DNA of 64,000 nt from Acinetobacter sp. B51(2017) (GTDB lineage Bacteria > Pseudomonadota > Gammaproteobacteria > Pseudomonadales > Moraxellaceae): the NCBI RefSeq assembly GCF_003711395.1, contig NZ_PJRJ01000013.1:1-64000 (forward strand), given 5' to 3'. Below are positions 1-8,666 of this stretch, piece after piece. Within the stretch, counting starts at the first letter, position 1; each line of letters begins with the position of its first letter. The notes beneath the pieces are model-generated. The model did no database searches and had not been told where the DNA came from. It saw nothing but the letters and a program-made list of their open reading frames with translations. A program made the translations under genes and the position numbers.

Positions 1-166
1 ATCGTGCAGAATAAAGTTGTAAACTCGAACATAGGATGGCTGGTTGAATGGTTTGTGTCGTAACTCACTTATCAACTCAGTCATCTTTTTTTTCAACTGA
101 ATTTCTTATCCATGATTCGGGTTAATTAAGAATATATACACACAATAATAAAATTAAGGAGGCACT
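1..166 (+). other. Window-edge leader before the first gene
   Basis: Frame 1 is open from base 1 to a TAA at 61-63. It could be the last 20 codons of a gene running in from the left, but 60 bases is too little to identify it. The rest is AT-rich and ends in a full Shine-Dalgarno (AAGGAGG) just ahead of the ATG at 167, so the next gene's start is well supported. No terminator or RNA gene was seen here. Confidence 0.3.
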
Positions 167-553
167 ATGTATCGTCCCTTTTATGGTGGGTCACAGCATG
201 CCCTACAAAATCCCTATCAAACTAAACTCTCTTGCCAGTTTCGTGTGCCAGACAGTCACACAAAAGCCAAACCCCGTCAGCGTCACAAAGTCATCCATTT
301 AAAAGCACCTAAACCTAAAGTGAACAACCGTGAGCCTAATCTTCATCGTGTTTTGGTAGTGGCATCACATAAGAAAACGCCTGTGATTGAGGTCAATACA
401 CAAGAATTACCACAACCCGATGCCAGTGAGCTGACCCAAAATTTAATTGCAGCAGAAAATTTACTGCATGTTTATGCAGCCGAGGCGGAGCATTTTCCAG
501 AAGTCAGCGATTTATTGGCCAGCTTAGAGAGCAGCAAAAAACCCTATACTTAA
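167..553 (+). CDS. Hypothetical basic protein upstream of hisA
   Basis: A 128-residue protein I do not recognise. It starts at an ATG with a strong AAGGAGG ribosome site. The first half is rich in Lys, Arg, Gln and Pro (about residues 20-60) and looks disordered or nucleic-acid-facing. The second half (about 78-128) is acidic and probably helical. There is no signal peptide or membrane segment. It lies 105 bp upstream of hisA in the same direction, but a weak hairpin and a separate promoter-like sequence lie between them, so it need not belong to the histidine pathway. Coding status rests on the ribosome site and the full-length open frame. Function unknown. Confidence 0.7.
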   Translation: MYRPFYGGSQHALQNPYQTKLSCQFRVPDSHTKAKPRQRHKVIHLKAPKPKVNNREPNLHRVLVVASHKKTPVIEVNTQELPQPDASELTQNLIAAENLLHVYAAEAEHFPEVSDLLASLESSKKPYT

Positions 554-580
554 AGCATTTAAATACATGCTTTTTACAGT
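552..580 (+). terminator. Weak hairpin after the first gene
   Basis: AAAGCAT (552-558) pairs with ATGCTTT (567-573) across an 8-nt loop and is followed by a short T run. The AT-rich stem suggests an inefficient or partial terminator. Confidence 0.35.
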
Positions 581-588
581 TTTTTATT

Positions 589-616
589 TAGACATTACGC
601 ATTTGTTTGTTAAGAT
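589..616 (+). promoter_or_regulatory. Possible hisA promoter
   Basis: TAGACA (589-594), a 16-bp spacer, then TAAGAT (611-616). It lies about 40 bp upstream of the hisA start. The match is moderate and no transcription data exist. Confidence 0.35.
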
Positions 617-658
617 GCCAAACACTCTATTTAATACGATTAGGCTAGGAGCGAAAGC

Positions 659-1381
659 ATGCTAATCATTCCTGCAATTGACCTTAAAGACGGCAAATGC
701 GTACGTTTAAAACAAGGTCGTATGGAAGACGATACCGTATTTTCTGATGACCCAGTTGCAACTGCACAGCATTGGGTAAATGAAGGCGCACGTCGTTTAC
801 ATTTAGTAGATTTAAATGGTGCTTTCGCAGGTACGCCAATCCATAAACCTGTGGTTGAAGCGATTGCTAAAGCACAGCCAAATTTACCTATTCAAATTGG
901 TGGCGGTATTCGCTCACTTGAAACCATTGAACACTACTTAGATGCAGGCGTATCTTATGTGATTATTGGTACTAAAGCAGTGAAAGAGCCTGAATTTGTT
1001 GAACAAGCATGCAAACAATTTGCAGGTCACATCATTGTTGGTATTGATGCCATGAACGGTATGGTAGCAACCGATGGTTGGGCCAATGTGACTGACGTTA
1101 AAGCGACTGAGCTGGCAAAACGTTTTGCTGATGCGGGTGTATCTAGTATTGTCTATACTGACATTGCGCGTGACGGTATGATGCAAGGTGTCAACATCGA
1201 ACAAACTGTCAATCTTGCGACTTACTCAGGTCTACCTGTGATTGCTTCTGGTGGCGTAACCAATATTGATGACGTTCACGGCTTAAAAAGTCAGCCTGGT
1301 ATTTTAGGTGCGATTACAGGTCGTGCAATCTATGAAGGCACTTTAAACCTTCGCGAAGCACAAGCTGTACTTGATGCTTAA
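659..1381 (+). CDS. hisA: HisA, ProFAR isomerase (histidine biosynthesis)
   Basis: A 240-residue (beta-alpha)8 barrel of normal family length. HisA converts the aminoaldose ProFAR to the aminoketose PRFAR by an Amadori rearrangement, the fourth step of histidine synthesis in the cytoplasm. Visible are the N-terminal [14 protein letters not shown] with catalytic Asp8, a second catalytic Asp in GIDAMNG, and the phosphate-binding GGGIRS and ASGGV motifs. An AGGAGC ribosome site precedes the ATG. hisF, the next enzyme, is 3.1 kb downstream on the same strand, so hisA and hisF are close but not in one operon. A strong terminator follows directly. Confidence 0.97.
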   Translation: MLIIPAIDLKDGKCVRLKQGRMEDDTVFSDDPVATAQHWVNEGARRLHLVDLNGAFAGTPIHKPVVEAIAKAQPNLPIQIGGGIRSLETIEHYLDAGVSYVIIGTKAVKEPEFVEQACKQFAGHIIVGIDAMNGMVATDGWANVTDVKATELAKRFADAGVSSIVYTDIARDGMMQGVNIEQTVNLATYSGLPVIASGGVTNIDDVHGLKSQPGILGAITGRAIYEGTLNLREAQAVLDA

Positions 1382-1405
1382 TCTAAATTACTGATTTTGC
1401 TTTTT

Positions 1406-1429
1406 AAAGAGGTCTTCGGACCTCTTTTT
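1406..1429 (+). terminator. hisA terminator with TTCG tetraloop
   Basis: A 9-bp stem AAAGAGGTC / GACCTCTTT closed by a TTCG loop and followed by T residues. It ends hisA and lies upstream of the chosen start of the next gene. Confidence 0.9.
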
Positions 1430-1462
1430 GTTTTGTGTATTTTTAATTTTGATCTCTCTGCC

Positions 1463-2374
1463 ATGTCCATGCAAGCAACTAAACTTCCCATGTGGAAAGC
1501 TAAACTTCCGCAACTGTCACTCATTTTAATTACCATCATTTGGGGCACGACCTTTGTGGTGGTGAAATATGGTCTGAGTTTTTCCAGTCCTGTACTTTTT
1601 GTTGCATTGCGCTTTATGGCGGCTGCCATTGCAGTCACATTAATTTCATGGAAACACCTCAAAGGCATGACTACTTTTGAAGTTTTTGCAGGCGCTGTGA
1701 TTGGCTTAACCATTACACTTGGCTATGGCACACAAACGGTAGGCTTACAAACGATTAGTAGCAGTGAATCGGCATTTTTAACCGCGCTGTATGTGCCACT
1801 GGTACCCATTTTATTGTGGTTACTGTTCCGTAAAAAACCATATGTCATGACTTGGCTTGGTGCAGGCTTGGCCTTTTTAGGATTAGTGTTTTTAACAGGC
1901 AATGGCTTTGGTGCAATCCAACTAAGCTCTGGTCAAGTCCTGACCCTATTAGGCTCTATTGCTATTGCGCTGGAAATTATCTTTATTAGTTATTTCGCAC
2001 CTAGAGTAAATACCCGTCGTGTCACCGTGCTGCAACTGATCTTTGCCTCAGTGTTTTGTTTTATGTTTGCACCCATGGTAGGTGAAACACAGCTTCCCGA
2101 CTTTCATCCACATTTAGTGATGATCTTAGTGGGGCTTGGGATTGCCAGTGCCTGTATTCAATTGGTGATGAACTGGGCACAAGAAATGGTCGATCCATCG
2201 CAAGCTGCGATTATCTATGCGGGTGAACCAATTTGGGCCAGTCTTTTTGGACGCCTTGCCGGTGAACGCTTGCCTGCTTTAGCCTTGCTAGGTGGATTAT
2301 TGGTGGTGCTTGGCGTGATTGCCAGTGAATGGCGACCTAAATTTTTACAAAAGAGACAACACAGCCAAAGCTAA
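1463..2374 (+). CDS. EamA/DMT-family exporter
   Basis: A drug/metabolite-transporter superfamily protein in the inner membrane with about ten helices and two EamA repeats (roughly residues 10-145 and 160-295). The first helix carries the family signature IIWGTTFVVVK. I chose the ATG at 1463 (303 residues). The longer frame opens at a TTG at 1397, and its first 22 codons would run through the hisA terminator, which is unlikely for coding sequence. Substrate is unknown; relatives export amino acids, metabolites or toxic compounds. The neighbouring his and thr genes do not settle the substrate. Confidence 0.85.
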   Translation: MSMQATKLPMWKAKLPQLSLILITIIWGTTFVVVKYGLSFSSPVLFVALRFMAAAIAVTLISWKHLKGMTTFEVFAGAVIGLTITLGYGTQTVGLQTISSSESAFLTALYVPLVPILLWLLFRKKPYVMTWLGAGLAFLGLVFLTGNGFGAIQLSSGQVLTLLGSIAIALEIIFISYFAPRVNTRRVTVLQLIFASVFCFMFAPMVGETQLPDFHPHLVMILVGLGIASACIQLVMNWAQEMVDPSQAAIIYAGEPIWASLFGRLAGERLPALALLGGLLVVLGVIASEWRPKFLQKRQHSQS

Positions 2375-2377
2375 AAG

Positions 2378-2404
2378 AATCCCCTCAACATGAGGGGATT
2401 TTTT
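2378..2404. terminator. Convergent terminator between exporter and membrane-protein gene
   Basis: A 10-bp perfect stem AATCCCCTCA / TGAGGGGATT with loop ACA, T run to the right and A-rich flank to the left, so it can act on both strands. It separates convergent genes. Confidence 0.88.
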
Positions 2405-2789
2405 AAATGGCTAAATTATCATTTAAACGCATGATACCTTTAATGGCACGATACACGATCCATAACCACGATAAGGCCAACACGGCAACACAAAAAGCAC
2501 TCGCCCCTAAAGTCACACCCGCAAAAAGTGCAGGATCTTGACCCGTAAAGAAGACAAAGATAAACGGTACAAAAGCCAATACCGTCCAAATCAAATACCA
2601 CCAAAAGGTACGAATTTGAAAGCGAAAATGGCTTTCAAAAATTGAGCCTTTGACTGCGTCTAATTTTAAGTAATTAATGAGTAATGCGACGAGCGCTAAA
2701 ATCCCTGCGCTAAAAATTGCCACGATATATAAAACATATAACACAAAGGTTAAGGTACGATTTGGATCTTTATCTATAGAATAATTCAT
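2403..2789 (-). CDS. Small four-helix membrane protein, DUF4870-like
   Basis: A 128-residue membrane protein with hydrophobic segments at about residues 13-37, 60-82 and 88-115. The pattern, including a short cytoplasmic start and the central HFRFQIRTFWW, resembles the DUF4870/YedA-like small membrane proteins of Acinetobacter and Pseudomonas. The function of that family is not established. It lies 20 bp downstream of the cold-shock/DUF1294 gene, so the two are probably co-transcribed. The stop codon sits inside the convergent terminator. Family assignment is by pattern recognition only. Confidence 0.7.
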   Translation of the reverse strand: MNYSIDKDPNRTLTFVLYVLYIVAIFSAGILALVALLINYLKLDAVKGSIFESHFRFQIRTFWWYLIWTVLAFVPFIFVFFTGQDPALFAGVTLGASAFCVAVLALSWLWIVYRAIKGIMRLNDNLAI

Positions 2790-2809
2790 CGTCAGACCTC
2801 AATCATCCA

Positions 2810-3424
2810 CTATAACAAGGGATTAAATGGCGAAATAAATAAAACAATCAAAGCTATATTTAACCCAATCATCGCAAAATAGATATTTCTAAAGGGTTGT
2901 TTTTGTGTTTTATGACGTAGCCTTTGCTGGGCTAAATGCGCCGCAGGCCAACCGCCTAAAAATGCCAAAATATGCAGATTGTTTTCTGCAACACGGCGCT
3001 CACCTTGTTGGGCAGCTTGTTTATCTTGAACATATAACCAATAACTCAGAACATTCATCAGGCTGATAATCAACAGAGATAAGCTTGGCAGCAAGCCAAA
3101 AATTACCAATCCTGCAAGCAACAAGATATAAATAATACTCAGCATATTCAATGGATGCTGCTTGGCTTGTGGCTTTTGCGTCACTTTAGCCGTGCTTTTT
3201 TTCACTTGTGCGGCTTTTAAATACGTGACTTGTTGAGCACGCATACGTCCTTTGCCATCGATTAAAGGCACATATTCCAAAGCGCAGCCCACGACTGGAC
3301 GTGGGCCGGGCCGAGCAAAATCTTTAATGTGTAAGAATACCCGATCTTTTTCACTGTCGGTCGGTTGGATAAAACCATAGCCTTTTTCATCAAACCATTC
3401 GACTAATCGCCCTTGATCGCGCAT
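2810..3424 (-). CDS. Cold-shock domain fused to DUF1294 membrane domain
   Basis: A 204-residue two-domain protein. Residues 1-70 are a cold-shock (OB-fold) domain with the RNP1-like KGYGFIQP and a VFLHIKDF segment, expected to bind single-stranded RNA or DNA. Residues 70-90 form a Lys/Gln-rich linker. Residues 92-204 are a DUF1294 region with three or four hydrophobic segments and the typical LAFLGGWPAAHLAQQ motif. The fusion is known in proteobacteria, but its role is not. The layout implies nucleic-acid binding at the membrane face. It lies 18 bp downstream of thrB on the same strand. Confidence 0.85.
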   Translation of the reverse strand: MRDQGRLVEWFDEKGYGFIQPTDSEKDRVFLHIKDFARPGPRPVVGCALEYVPLIDGKGRMRAQQVTYLKAAQVKKSTAKVTQKPQAKQHPLNMLSIIYILLLAGLVIFGLLPSLSLLIISLMNVLSYWLYVQDKQAAQQGERRVAENNLHILAFLGGWPAAHLAQQRLRHKTQKQPFRNIYFAMIGLNIALIVLFISPFNPLL

Positions 3425-3442
3425 TGTTACCCCAAATTAAAG

Positions 3443-4393
3443 TTATGCAGTCACAAATTTTAAGCGATCAATCAGCATATTTCGCATTTCATCGGGATTT
3501 TTTTGCAAAATATCAGCGCCAGTTAAGCCCATTTCGGCATTTTTAGCTGCAACGCGTAAACGCATCATCCAAAAACGTCCTGCTGCCATCGCAAGATAGA
3601 TCTCTAAACATGCACGCTCATCATCTGTCAATTTACGTACTGTTTCATAAGCTTCTAAATAGGCAAGTGCTTTGTCTTCATTTAAATGAACTTCAGGATA
3701 CTCGGTACAGAAGTCATTTAAAGTAATCGCAATATCGAGCAATAATTCATCTTGATTCATTTCATAAAAATCTAAGATGCCTGCCAATTCATCACCCGTA
3801 AATAAAGTGTTATCACGGAACAAGTCTGAGTGAATCAAGCCTTTAGGACGGTTTGGGTACATGGCTGTTAATGCATCAAATAAGCCTAATAGTTCATTTA
3901 ATAGCACTTGATCAGGCTGACTTAAGCTTGGTTTGAGCTGCTGTGCTACATTCATCCAGTAGGCATGATCACGTACTTCTGAACGCTGCAAAGGAAAATC
4001 TGTTAATGCCACATGCATTTTTGCCTGAGCGATGGCAATTTCACGTACTTGACCCAGCGTTGATGGCATTGGATGCTCACCTCGCATACGTGGTGCAATT
4101 TGGGCTGGTTTGCCTTTTAGCGTTAAAATTGCCGCGCCATTGACATTTAATGGTACAGGTACAGCCACCCCATGCTGACCTAAGTGCTCAAGTACCGGCA
4201 CAAGCTCCCCAGCGGCTTGGGCATCTAATTCTTCAAACAGTGTTAACACAAACTGATTGCCATCCTGGCAGACTAAAAAATAATTGGTATTTTGAATACC
4301 GCCTTGAATGGGAATCAGGTCGACCACCTCTAAGCCATACGGCGCTGCAAAATCCTGAACTTCCTTTAAAGTCAAAGTGGTATAGACCGACAT
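3443..4393 (-). CDS. thrB: Homoserine kinase, ThrB type II (APH fold)
   Basis: A 316-residue kinase of the aminoglycoside-phosphotransferase fold, the homoserine kinase form used by Pseudomonas and Acinetobacter. It phosphorylates L-homoserine for threonine synthesis. Motifs include the nucleotide-side QGGIQNTNYF near residue 25, the catalytic HSDLFRDN (Brenner-type loop) and the metal-binding GILDFYE. The start is the ATG at 4393, whose MSVYTTLT N-terminus and upstream AGG fit the family; an in-frame TTG nine codons further upstream is less likely. It is divergent from hisF and probably leads the thrB-CSD/DUF1294-membrane protein transcript. Confidence 0.93.
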   Translation of the reverse strand: MSVYTTLTLKEVQDFAAPYGLEVVDLIPIQGGIQNTNYFLVCQDGNQFVLTLFEELDAQAAGELVPVLEHLGQHGVAVPVPLNVNGAAILTLKGKPAQIAPRMRGEHPMPSTLGQVREIAIAQAKMHVALTDFPLQRSEVRDHAYWMNVAQQLKPSLSQPDQVLLNELLGLFDALTAMYPNRPKGLIHSDLFRDNTLFTGDELAGILDFYEMNQDELLLDIAITLNDFCTEYPEVHLNEDKALAYLEAYETVRKLTDDERACLEIYLAMAAGRFWMMRLRVAAKNAEMGLTGADILQKNPDEMRNMLIDRLKFVTA

Positions 4394-4423
4394 ACAAAAC
4401 CTGCGATAAATTTTACTCAAGTT

Positions 4424-4432
4424 TGCTAGAAT
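4424..4432 (+). promoter_or_regulatory. Extended -10 promoter for hisF
   Basis: TGC directly followed by TAGAAT (4427-4432) gives an extended -10 element without a good -35. It leaves a leader of about 65-70 nt before the hisF ATG. Confidence 0.45.
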
Positions 4433-4506
4433 AGCGTGTCAATCTGCCAAGGTGTAGCTCTTAGGCGGGTTAGTTTTATAATTGGCTGTAATTATTGGAA
4501 AAAATT

Positions 4507-5265
4507 ATGCTTGCTAAACGTATTATTCCCTGCCTAGACGTAGATAACGGTCGTGTTGTGAAGGGTGTACAGTTCCTAGACATTCGTGATGCAGGCGATC
4601 CTGTAGAAGTTGCCCGTCGTTATAACGAACAAGGTGCTGATGAAATTACCTTCCTTGACATTACAGCTACCTCCAATGGTCGTGATACCACCTATCGTAC
4701 CGTTGAACGTATGGCAGAGAGCGTATTTGTTCCACTGACTGTTGGCGGTGGTGTGCGTAAAGTTGAAGATATCCGTTTATTGCTCAATGCAGGTGCCGAT
4801 AAAGTCAGCATTAACTCAGCAGCAATTTATAACCCTGAATTTGTACAAGAAGCATCGCAACGATTTGGCGCACAGTGTATTGTTGTTGCCATTGATGCCA
4901 AAAAAACTGGCGACAATAAATGGGAAATCTTTACCCACGGTGGTCGTAAAGAAACTGGCATTGATGCCATTGATTGGGCGGTCAAAATGGCTGATTTTGG
5001 CGCAGGTGAACTGCTCATTACTTCAATGGATGCCGACGGGACCAAAGCTGGTTATGACCTCGCCTTAATGCGTGAAATTAACAACCGCGTGAGCATTCCA
5101 ACGATTGCATCAGGTGGTGTAGGTAACTTACAACATTTAGCCGATGGCATTATCCAAGGTGGTGCAGATGCAGTACTTGCGGCTTCCATCTTCCATTTTG
5201 GTCAGCATACTATTCCAGAAGCAAAACAATATTTAGCTGCGCAAGGTATTGAAATGCGCCTCTAA
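4507..5265 (+). CDS. hisF: HisF, imidazole glycerol phosphate synthase cyclase subunit
   Basis: A 252-residue (beta-alpha)8 barrel. With the HisH glutaminase it converts PRFAR and ammonia to imidazole glycerol phosphate and AICAR, linking histidine and purine synthesis. Catalytic Asp11 lies in [15 protein letters not shown] and the second catalytic Asp in [10 protein letters not shown]. Phosphate loops GGGVR and ASGGVG are present. The ATG at 4507 gives the usual [11 protein letters not shown] start; a TTG four codons upstream is in frame but unlikely. hisH is not in this window. A terminator follows 15 bp after the stop. Confidence 0.97.
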   Translation: MLAKRIIPCLDVDNGRVVKGVQFLDIRDAGDPVEVARRYNEQGADEITFLDITATSNGRDTTYRTVERMAESVFVPLTVGGGVRKVEDIRLLLNAGADKVSINSAAIYNPEFVQEASQRFGAQCIVVAIDAKKTGDNKWEIFTHGGRKETGIDAIDWAVKMADFGAGELLITSMDADGTKAGYDLALMREINNRVSIPTIASGGVGNLQHLADGIIQGGADAVLAASIFHFGQHTIPEAKQYLAAQGIEMRL

Positions 5266-5280
5266 ACATAGCTTAAAAAT

Positions 5281-5308
5281 AAGAGCACTTAAGGTGCTCT
5301 TTTTTTTA
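5281..5308 (+). terminator. hisF terminator
   Basis: Stem AAGAGCAC / GTGCTCTT (5281-5288 and 5294-5301) with loop TTAAG and a run of eight or more T. Confidence 0.9.
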
Positions 5309-5426
5309 TATTTAAAAAATGGGTTGACCATTAATCTGTTTTATTTTGCACTTGCCTGTTTTGCGTTTTAGATTACAAGGATAACAACAAGATACATACA
5401 ATAAAAAATCACTATGGAGTAAAGGC

Positions 5427-6116
5427 ATGAATAAATATCTTGCTGAATTTATTGGTACTTTTTGGTTAGTCTTTGGCGGTTGTGGCAGTGCTGTACTGGC
5501 CGCAGCTTTTCCTGAACTCGGTATTGGCTTTGTCGGTGTATCGCTAGCCTTTGGTTTGACTGTACTCACAGGTGCTTATGCCTTAGGGCATATCTCAGGC
5601 GGGCATTTTAACCCTGCTGTTTCGGTCGGTTTATGGATAGGTGGACGCTTTGAAGCCAAAGAGCTACTGCCTTATATCATTGCCCAAGTCATAGGTGCTG
5701 TAGTTGCTGCATGGATTTTATTTGTGATTGCCTCAGGTCAAGCAGGTTTTAGTGCAGGTGGCTTTGCCAGCAACGGCTTTGCTGAGTTATCACCCGGTAA
5801 ATACTCCATGCTATCTGCGTTACTGATTGAGATTGTCCTAACTGCAATCTTTTTAATTGTGATTTTAGGCTCAACCGATAAGCGTGCACCAGCAGGCTTT
5901 GCCCCAATTGCAATTGGTTTGGCCTTAACATTAATTCATTTAATTTCTATTCCTGTCACCAATACCTCAGTGAACCCTGCACGTAGTACAGGCGTGGCCT
6001 TTTTTGCCGAAACTGCAGCATTGAGTCAGTTATGGTTATTTTGGCTTGCACCAATCATTGGCGGCATATTCGGAGCGCTCATTTATAAAGTGGTGGCTAA
6101 ACCTGCTAAACTCTAA
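5427..6116 (+). CDS. aqpZ: Aquaporin Z water channel
   Basis: A 229-residue inner-membrane MIP channel with six helices. Both half-helix NPA signatures are present: HFNPAVSVG near residue 63 and [10 protein letters not shown] near residue 183. Arg follows the second NPA, as in the selectivity filter of water channels. The N-terminus [20 protein letters not shown] is typical of AqpZ rather than of glycerol facilitators. A GGAG ribosome site precedes the ATG. Monocistronic, ending at a bidirectional terminator. Confidence 0.95.
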   Translation: MNKYLAEFIGTFWLVFGGCGSAVLAAAFPELGIGFVGVSLAFGLTVLTGAYALGHISGGHFNPAVSVGLWIGGRFEAKELLPYIIAQVIGAVVAAWILFVIASGQAGFSAGGFASNGFAELSPGKYSMLSALLIEIVLTAIFLIVILGSTDKRAPAGFAPIAIGLALTLIHLISIPVTNTSVNPARSTGVAFFAETAALSQLWLFWLAPIIGGIFGALIYKVVAKPAKL

Positions 6117-6128
6117 GCATCTCGCAAT

Positions 6129-6158
6129 AAAAAAGCCCAGTACAACTGGGCTTTTTTT
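6129..6158. terminator. Bidirectional terminator after aqpZ
   Basis: A 13-bp perfect stem (6129-6141 and 6145-6157) around loop ACA, with A run left and T run right. It serves aqpZ and the convergent small gene. Confidence 0.92.
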
Positions 6159-6402
6159 ATAAAAATGGATTCTCGACTTCGTCGCTATCTGGGCGGTTCA
6201 GCTTTTCTGGTAAATCCGTTTCAGCTTCTAATTGTGTCACAATATCATTAAGTAAAGCTTGCAGTTTTTTGGCTGCTGCTAAACCTTGTTGATCCTTATG
6301 AATCTGTAAATTACCATAAATACTGACCCGATCAACATCGTTTTCTAAGGTCAAATCATAAATGGCATCTGACTCTGTACCTTGATGAAATGCTTTAAAC
6401 AT
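6157..6402 (-). CDS. Conserved-type small hypothetical protein, 81 aa
   Basis: An 81-residue soluble acidic protein, not recognised. Residues 5-35 look like beta strands (DLTLENDVDRVSIYGNLQI), followed by a helix with AAAKKLQALLNDIV and an acidic tail. There is no signal or membrane segment. The nuclease gene lies upstream on the same strand, 51 bp away, and the shared downstream terminator suggests it may be last in that transcript. Function unknown. Confidence 0.65.
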   Translation of the reverse strand: MFKAFHQGTESDAIYDLTLENDVDRVSIYGNLQIHKDQQGLAAAKKLQALLNDIVTQLEAETDLPEKLNRPDSDEVENPFL

Positions 6403-6453
6403 AACGCAGCTCTTATTGTTGGTTATTGGCGAAATTTATTCTACCTTACTCAT

Positions 6454-7521
6454 TTATTTGAGTAACTGCACGATAAATTGCACGATCTCCAAGATAATTT
6501 TTAAAATGCCTGAACTTTCTGTCGAACTTGTATCCGCTTTGGCTTGTGGCTCAGGTGTACTCACGTCCTGTTGTGGCTTTTTTGCTAAAACTTCTTCCAT
6601 GGTGCCTTCATAGCTGGCACTAGGTTTAAACAGTTTTTTGGTGGCATTGATTTGCTGCGTTGATACAGGCGCGGCACAATTACTCTTTTGATCTGTGCTT
6701 TTTAAACCAATCGTTTGATTAGCTTTTACCGCAGAGGCATTTAACGGTAAGTCATACACTTTTCGTTTTTCTGCATCGCTTAATTTTGGAAATAAGTTAA
6801 TGCCAATTTTTTGCTCTAAAGCACAAATACTCATCAGCTCAACTTTTGGCTTGGCCACATTCATATCATTGCTCACATAATATGCGCCAATCACCCCAGT
6901 TTGAGGTGCATAGATGGCTTTATAGGTGGCTGTTGGCACAAGTAAACCATCACCTAAACGCTTAATATTTTTACCTGAATATTCAGGGCCAGTGACCACG
7001 TAAACATCTTGTTTTTGCTTAGTAACCACCGCACGCACACCTTCTTCTAGCTCACGCCACACCTGTTGGTTATTTTGTGGGGTTTGCGGCACCATATTGG
7101 CTAAAGAGAAACTGTCATGTTGCGCAGCTTTGGTTGGCATATCGGCATTGGGTGCCATATGACCACGGTCATAACCCGAACCACGGTAGTCTTTTAAAGT
7201 GGCACGCGCGCCTTTAACTAAATCTTCTTCGTGAAAGCTATCTTCACGTTTAATTTTTACACTTAAACGTTCGGGCGTTAAATACTCTGCCACCCAAAAT
7301 GAGGTTTTTGAAACGCCTGAATGCATGGCGTTAAAGCCATTTAAACATAGTGCTGTGGTATCTTTTTTTAAGCTTTCGCGTTGTAATTCAGGCGCAGTAT
7401 TTTGATAAAACTGATCTAAACAAGCTTTAGGTTGGCTAGTTGCTGCTAAAGCCGTTGATGTAGCAGTCGCCCCCGCTACAGCTAAAAATAACATACCAGA
7501 AAGAGGACTAAACTTTTTCAT
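6454..7521 (-). CDS. Secreted DNA/RNA non-specific endonuclease (NucA/Serratia type)
   Basis: A 355-residue exported nuclease of the beta-beta-alpha-Me family. A signal peptide spans about residues 1-26 (MKKFSPLSG ... TALA). The active site DRGHMAP lies near residues 118-124 (catalytic His about 121), and the metal-binding Asn is in NNQQVW about 30 residues later. The VYVVTGPEYSG core strand follows. The C-terminus ends in a hydrophobic segment (ILKIILEIVQFIVQLLK) that may anchor it. I use the ATG at 7521 because it opens directly on the signal peptide; ATGs at 7530 and 7572 are in frame upstream. It probably degrades extracellular or periplasmic DNA/RNA. A paralogue lies immediately upstream. 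Confidence 0.87.
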   Translation of the reverse strand: MKKFSPLSGMLFLAVAGATATSTALAATSQPKACLDQFYQNTAPELQRESLKKDTTALCLNGFNAMHSGVSKTSFWVAEYLTPERLSVKIKREDSFHEEDLVKGARATLKDYRGSGYDRGHMAPNADMPTKAAQHDSFSLANMVPQTPQNNQQVWRELEEGVRAVVTKQKQDVYVVTGPEYSGKNIKRLGDGLLVPTATYKAIYAPQTGVIGAYYVSNDMNVAKPKVELMSICALEQKIGINLFPKLSDAEKRKVYDLPLNASAVKANQTIGLKSTDQKSNCAAPVSTQQINATKKLFKPSASYEGTMEEVLAKKPQQDVSTPEPQAKADTSSTESSGILKIILEIVQFIVQLLK

Positions 7522-7587
7522 GTTAAACATCAATTTCAGATCAGAAAAGAGCAAGCAGTATAGGCGCAACATAGGCTAAAAGCTATC

Positions 7588-8553
7588 TTATTGAAGCTGA
7601 GTCAGCAACCAATGTAAACCTTCAAATACCAGACTTAACAGTGCAGTTTCGACACGCTCTAACCACGGCGTTGCGACAAAAATAGCTTGCTCAGGCGCTT
7701 GTTGCGCGGCTTTTTTTAAGCGGTCTACTTCACATTGACTTTTGCTGTCCCAATAAGCATATTGCCAATCAAAGTCAGATTTTGGGGTTAAAGGCAACTG
7801 ATAAACATCGCGTTTTTGTTCGCTGCTTAGACTCGGAAACAGCTGCATATTCAGTTTTTGTTCTAAGGCACAAATACTTAAATATTCAATTTGACTATTG
7901 GGCTGTTGCGCCAAATAGTAAGCACCCATCACTCCTGTTTCAGGGATATAAACCGCTTTATACACGCCGACTGGCTGCCAAATGTGCCCTGCTATTTGCT
8001 TGATATCTGCAGCATGGTAATTGCTACCTGTCACCACATAAATATCCTGATGATAAGCACGGCTTAAGTACTTTAAGCTTTGGTCTATCGCCTGCCATTG
8101 TTGGGCTTGCCGTTCTGAGGCAAAAGGGACACGGAGCAGGGTTTCTAGATGCTGATCCTGCTTTGGCAAAGCCAGTAAACTTTGATAATGCTGCTCTTGA
8201 CGTTGCGCAGCCGATAAGTGCGCTACATGATTGGGCGCAATATTGGGCTTTGCTGGCACTTCAGGCACTGCTGCTGTGGCGGCAAAATATTGACTCACCC
8301 ATAACGGCGTTTTTGTAATCCCTGAATACAGCAAGGTTAGATGTTTTGCGCAAACACGATAACTTTCGGTGTAAATCTCGTCACGGTAAAAAAATGGCGT
8401 TTGCTGCACATAGACACTGCTTTGACACAAATTGCGTTGTTGCCACCATGTACTCAAACGATCTTCACCTATCACAATGGCAAAGCTTAAACTGGCAATC
8501 ATAGCAAGAATGATTTTAAGCCAAAAATATTTGGAACGCGGAGGTGCAGGCAC
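7588..8553 (-). CDS. Endonuclease paralogue lacking the catalytic motif
   Basis: A 321-residue homologue of the adjacent nuclease. Both share a Cys-rich N-terminal region, a SG(I/V)(T/S)KT-W(V)(A/S)-Y block, DIYVVTGSNY versus DVYVVTGPEY, ETGVMGAYY, ISICALEQKL-type and LFPSLS motifs, and a hydrophobic C-terminus. Where the partner has DRGHMAP this one has no Asp-Arg-Gly-His, and the metal-ligand Asn block is also missing. A single N-terminal helix (about residues 11-28) acts as signal or anchor. The start is GTG with no clear ribosome site. It is probably a catalytically dead relative. The frame is intact, so it is not an obvious pseudogene. Confidence 0.75.
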   Translation of the reverse strand: MPAPPRSKYFWLKIILAMIASLSFAIVIGEDRLSTWWQQRNLCQSSVYVQQTPFFYRDEIYTESYRVCAKHLTLLYSGITKTPLWVSQYFAATAAVPEVPAKPNIAPNHVAHLSAAQRQEQHYQSLLALPKQDQHLETLLRVPFASERQAQQWQAIDQSLKYLSRAYHQDIYVVTGSNYHAADIKQIAGHIWQPVGVYKAVYIPETGVMGAYYLAQQPNSQIEYLSICALEQKLNMQLFPSLSSEQKRDVYQLPLTPKSDFDWQYAYWDSKSQCEVDRLKKAAQQAPEQAIFVATPWLERVETALLSLVFEGLHWLLTQLQ

Positions 8554-8614
8554 AGCAAAAATCGTCGGAGTGAGTTACAGCGAAAGCTAGCTTAACAAGC
8601 CCCCTAGCGCAAGT

Positions 8615-8650
8615 ACAGCAAAAAAATCAGTGCCAAGACACTGATTTTTT
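8615..8650 (-). terminator. kup terminator
   Basis: A 12-bp stem (8621-8632 and 8639-8650) with loop CCAAGA; on the minus strand it is followed by T-rich sequence. It lies 16 bp after the kup stop. Confidence 0.85.
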
Positions 8651-8666
8651 ATGGTTAAACTGCGGT

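Noticed and set aside
1397-1462. The longer start of the EamA exporter
   Set aside because: It opens with TTG and would translate the hisA terminator hairpin; ATG at 1463 is more likely.
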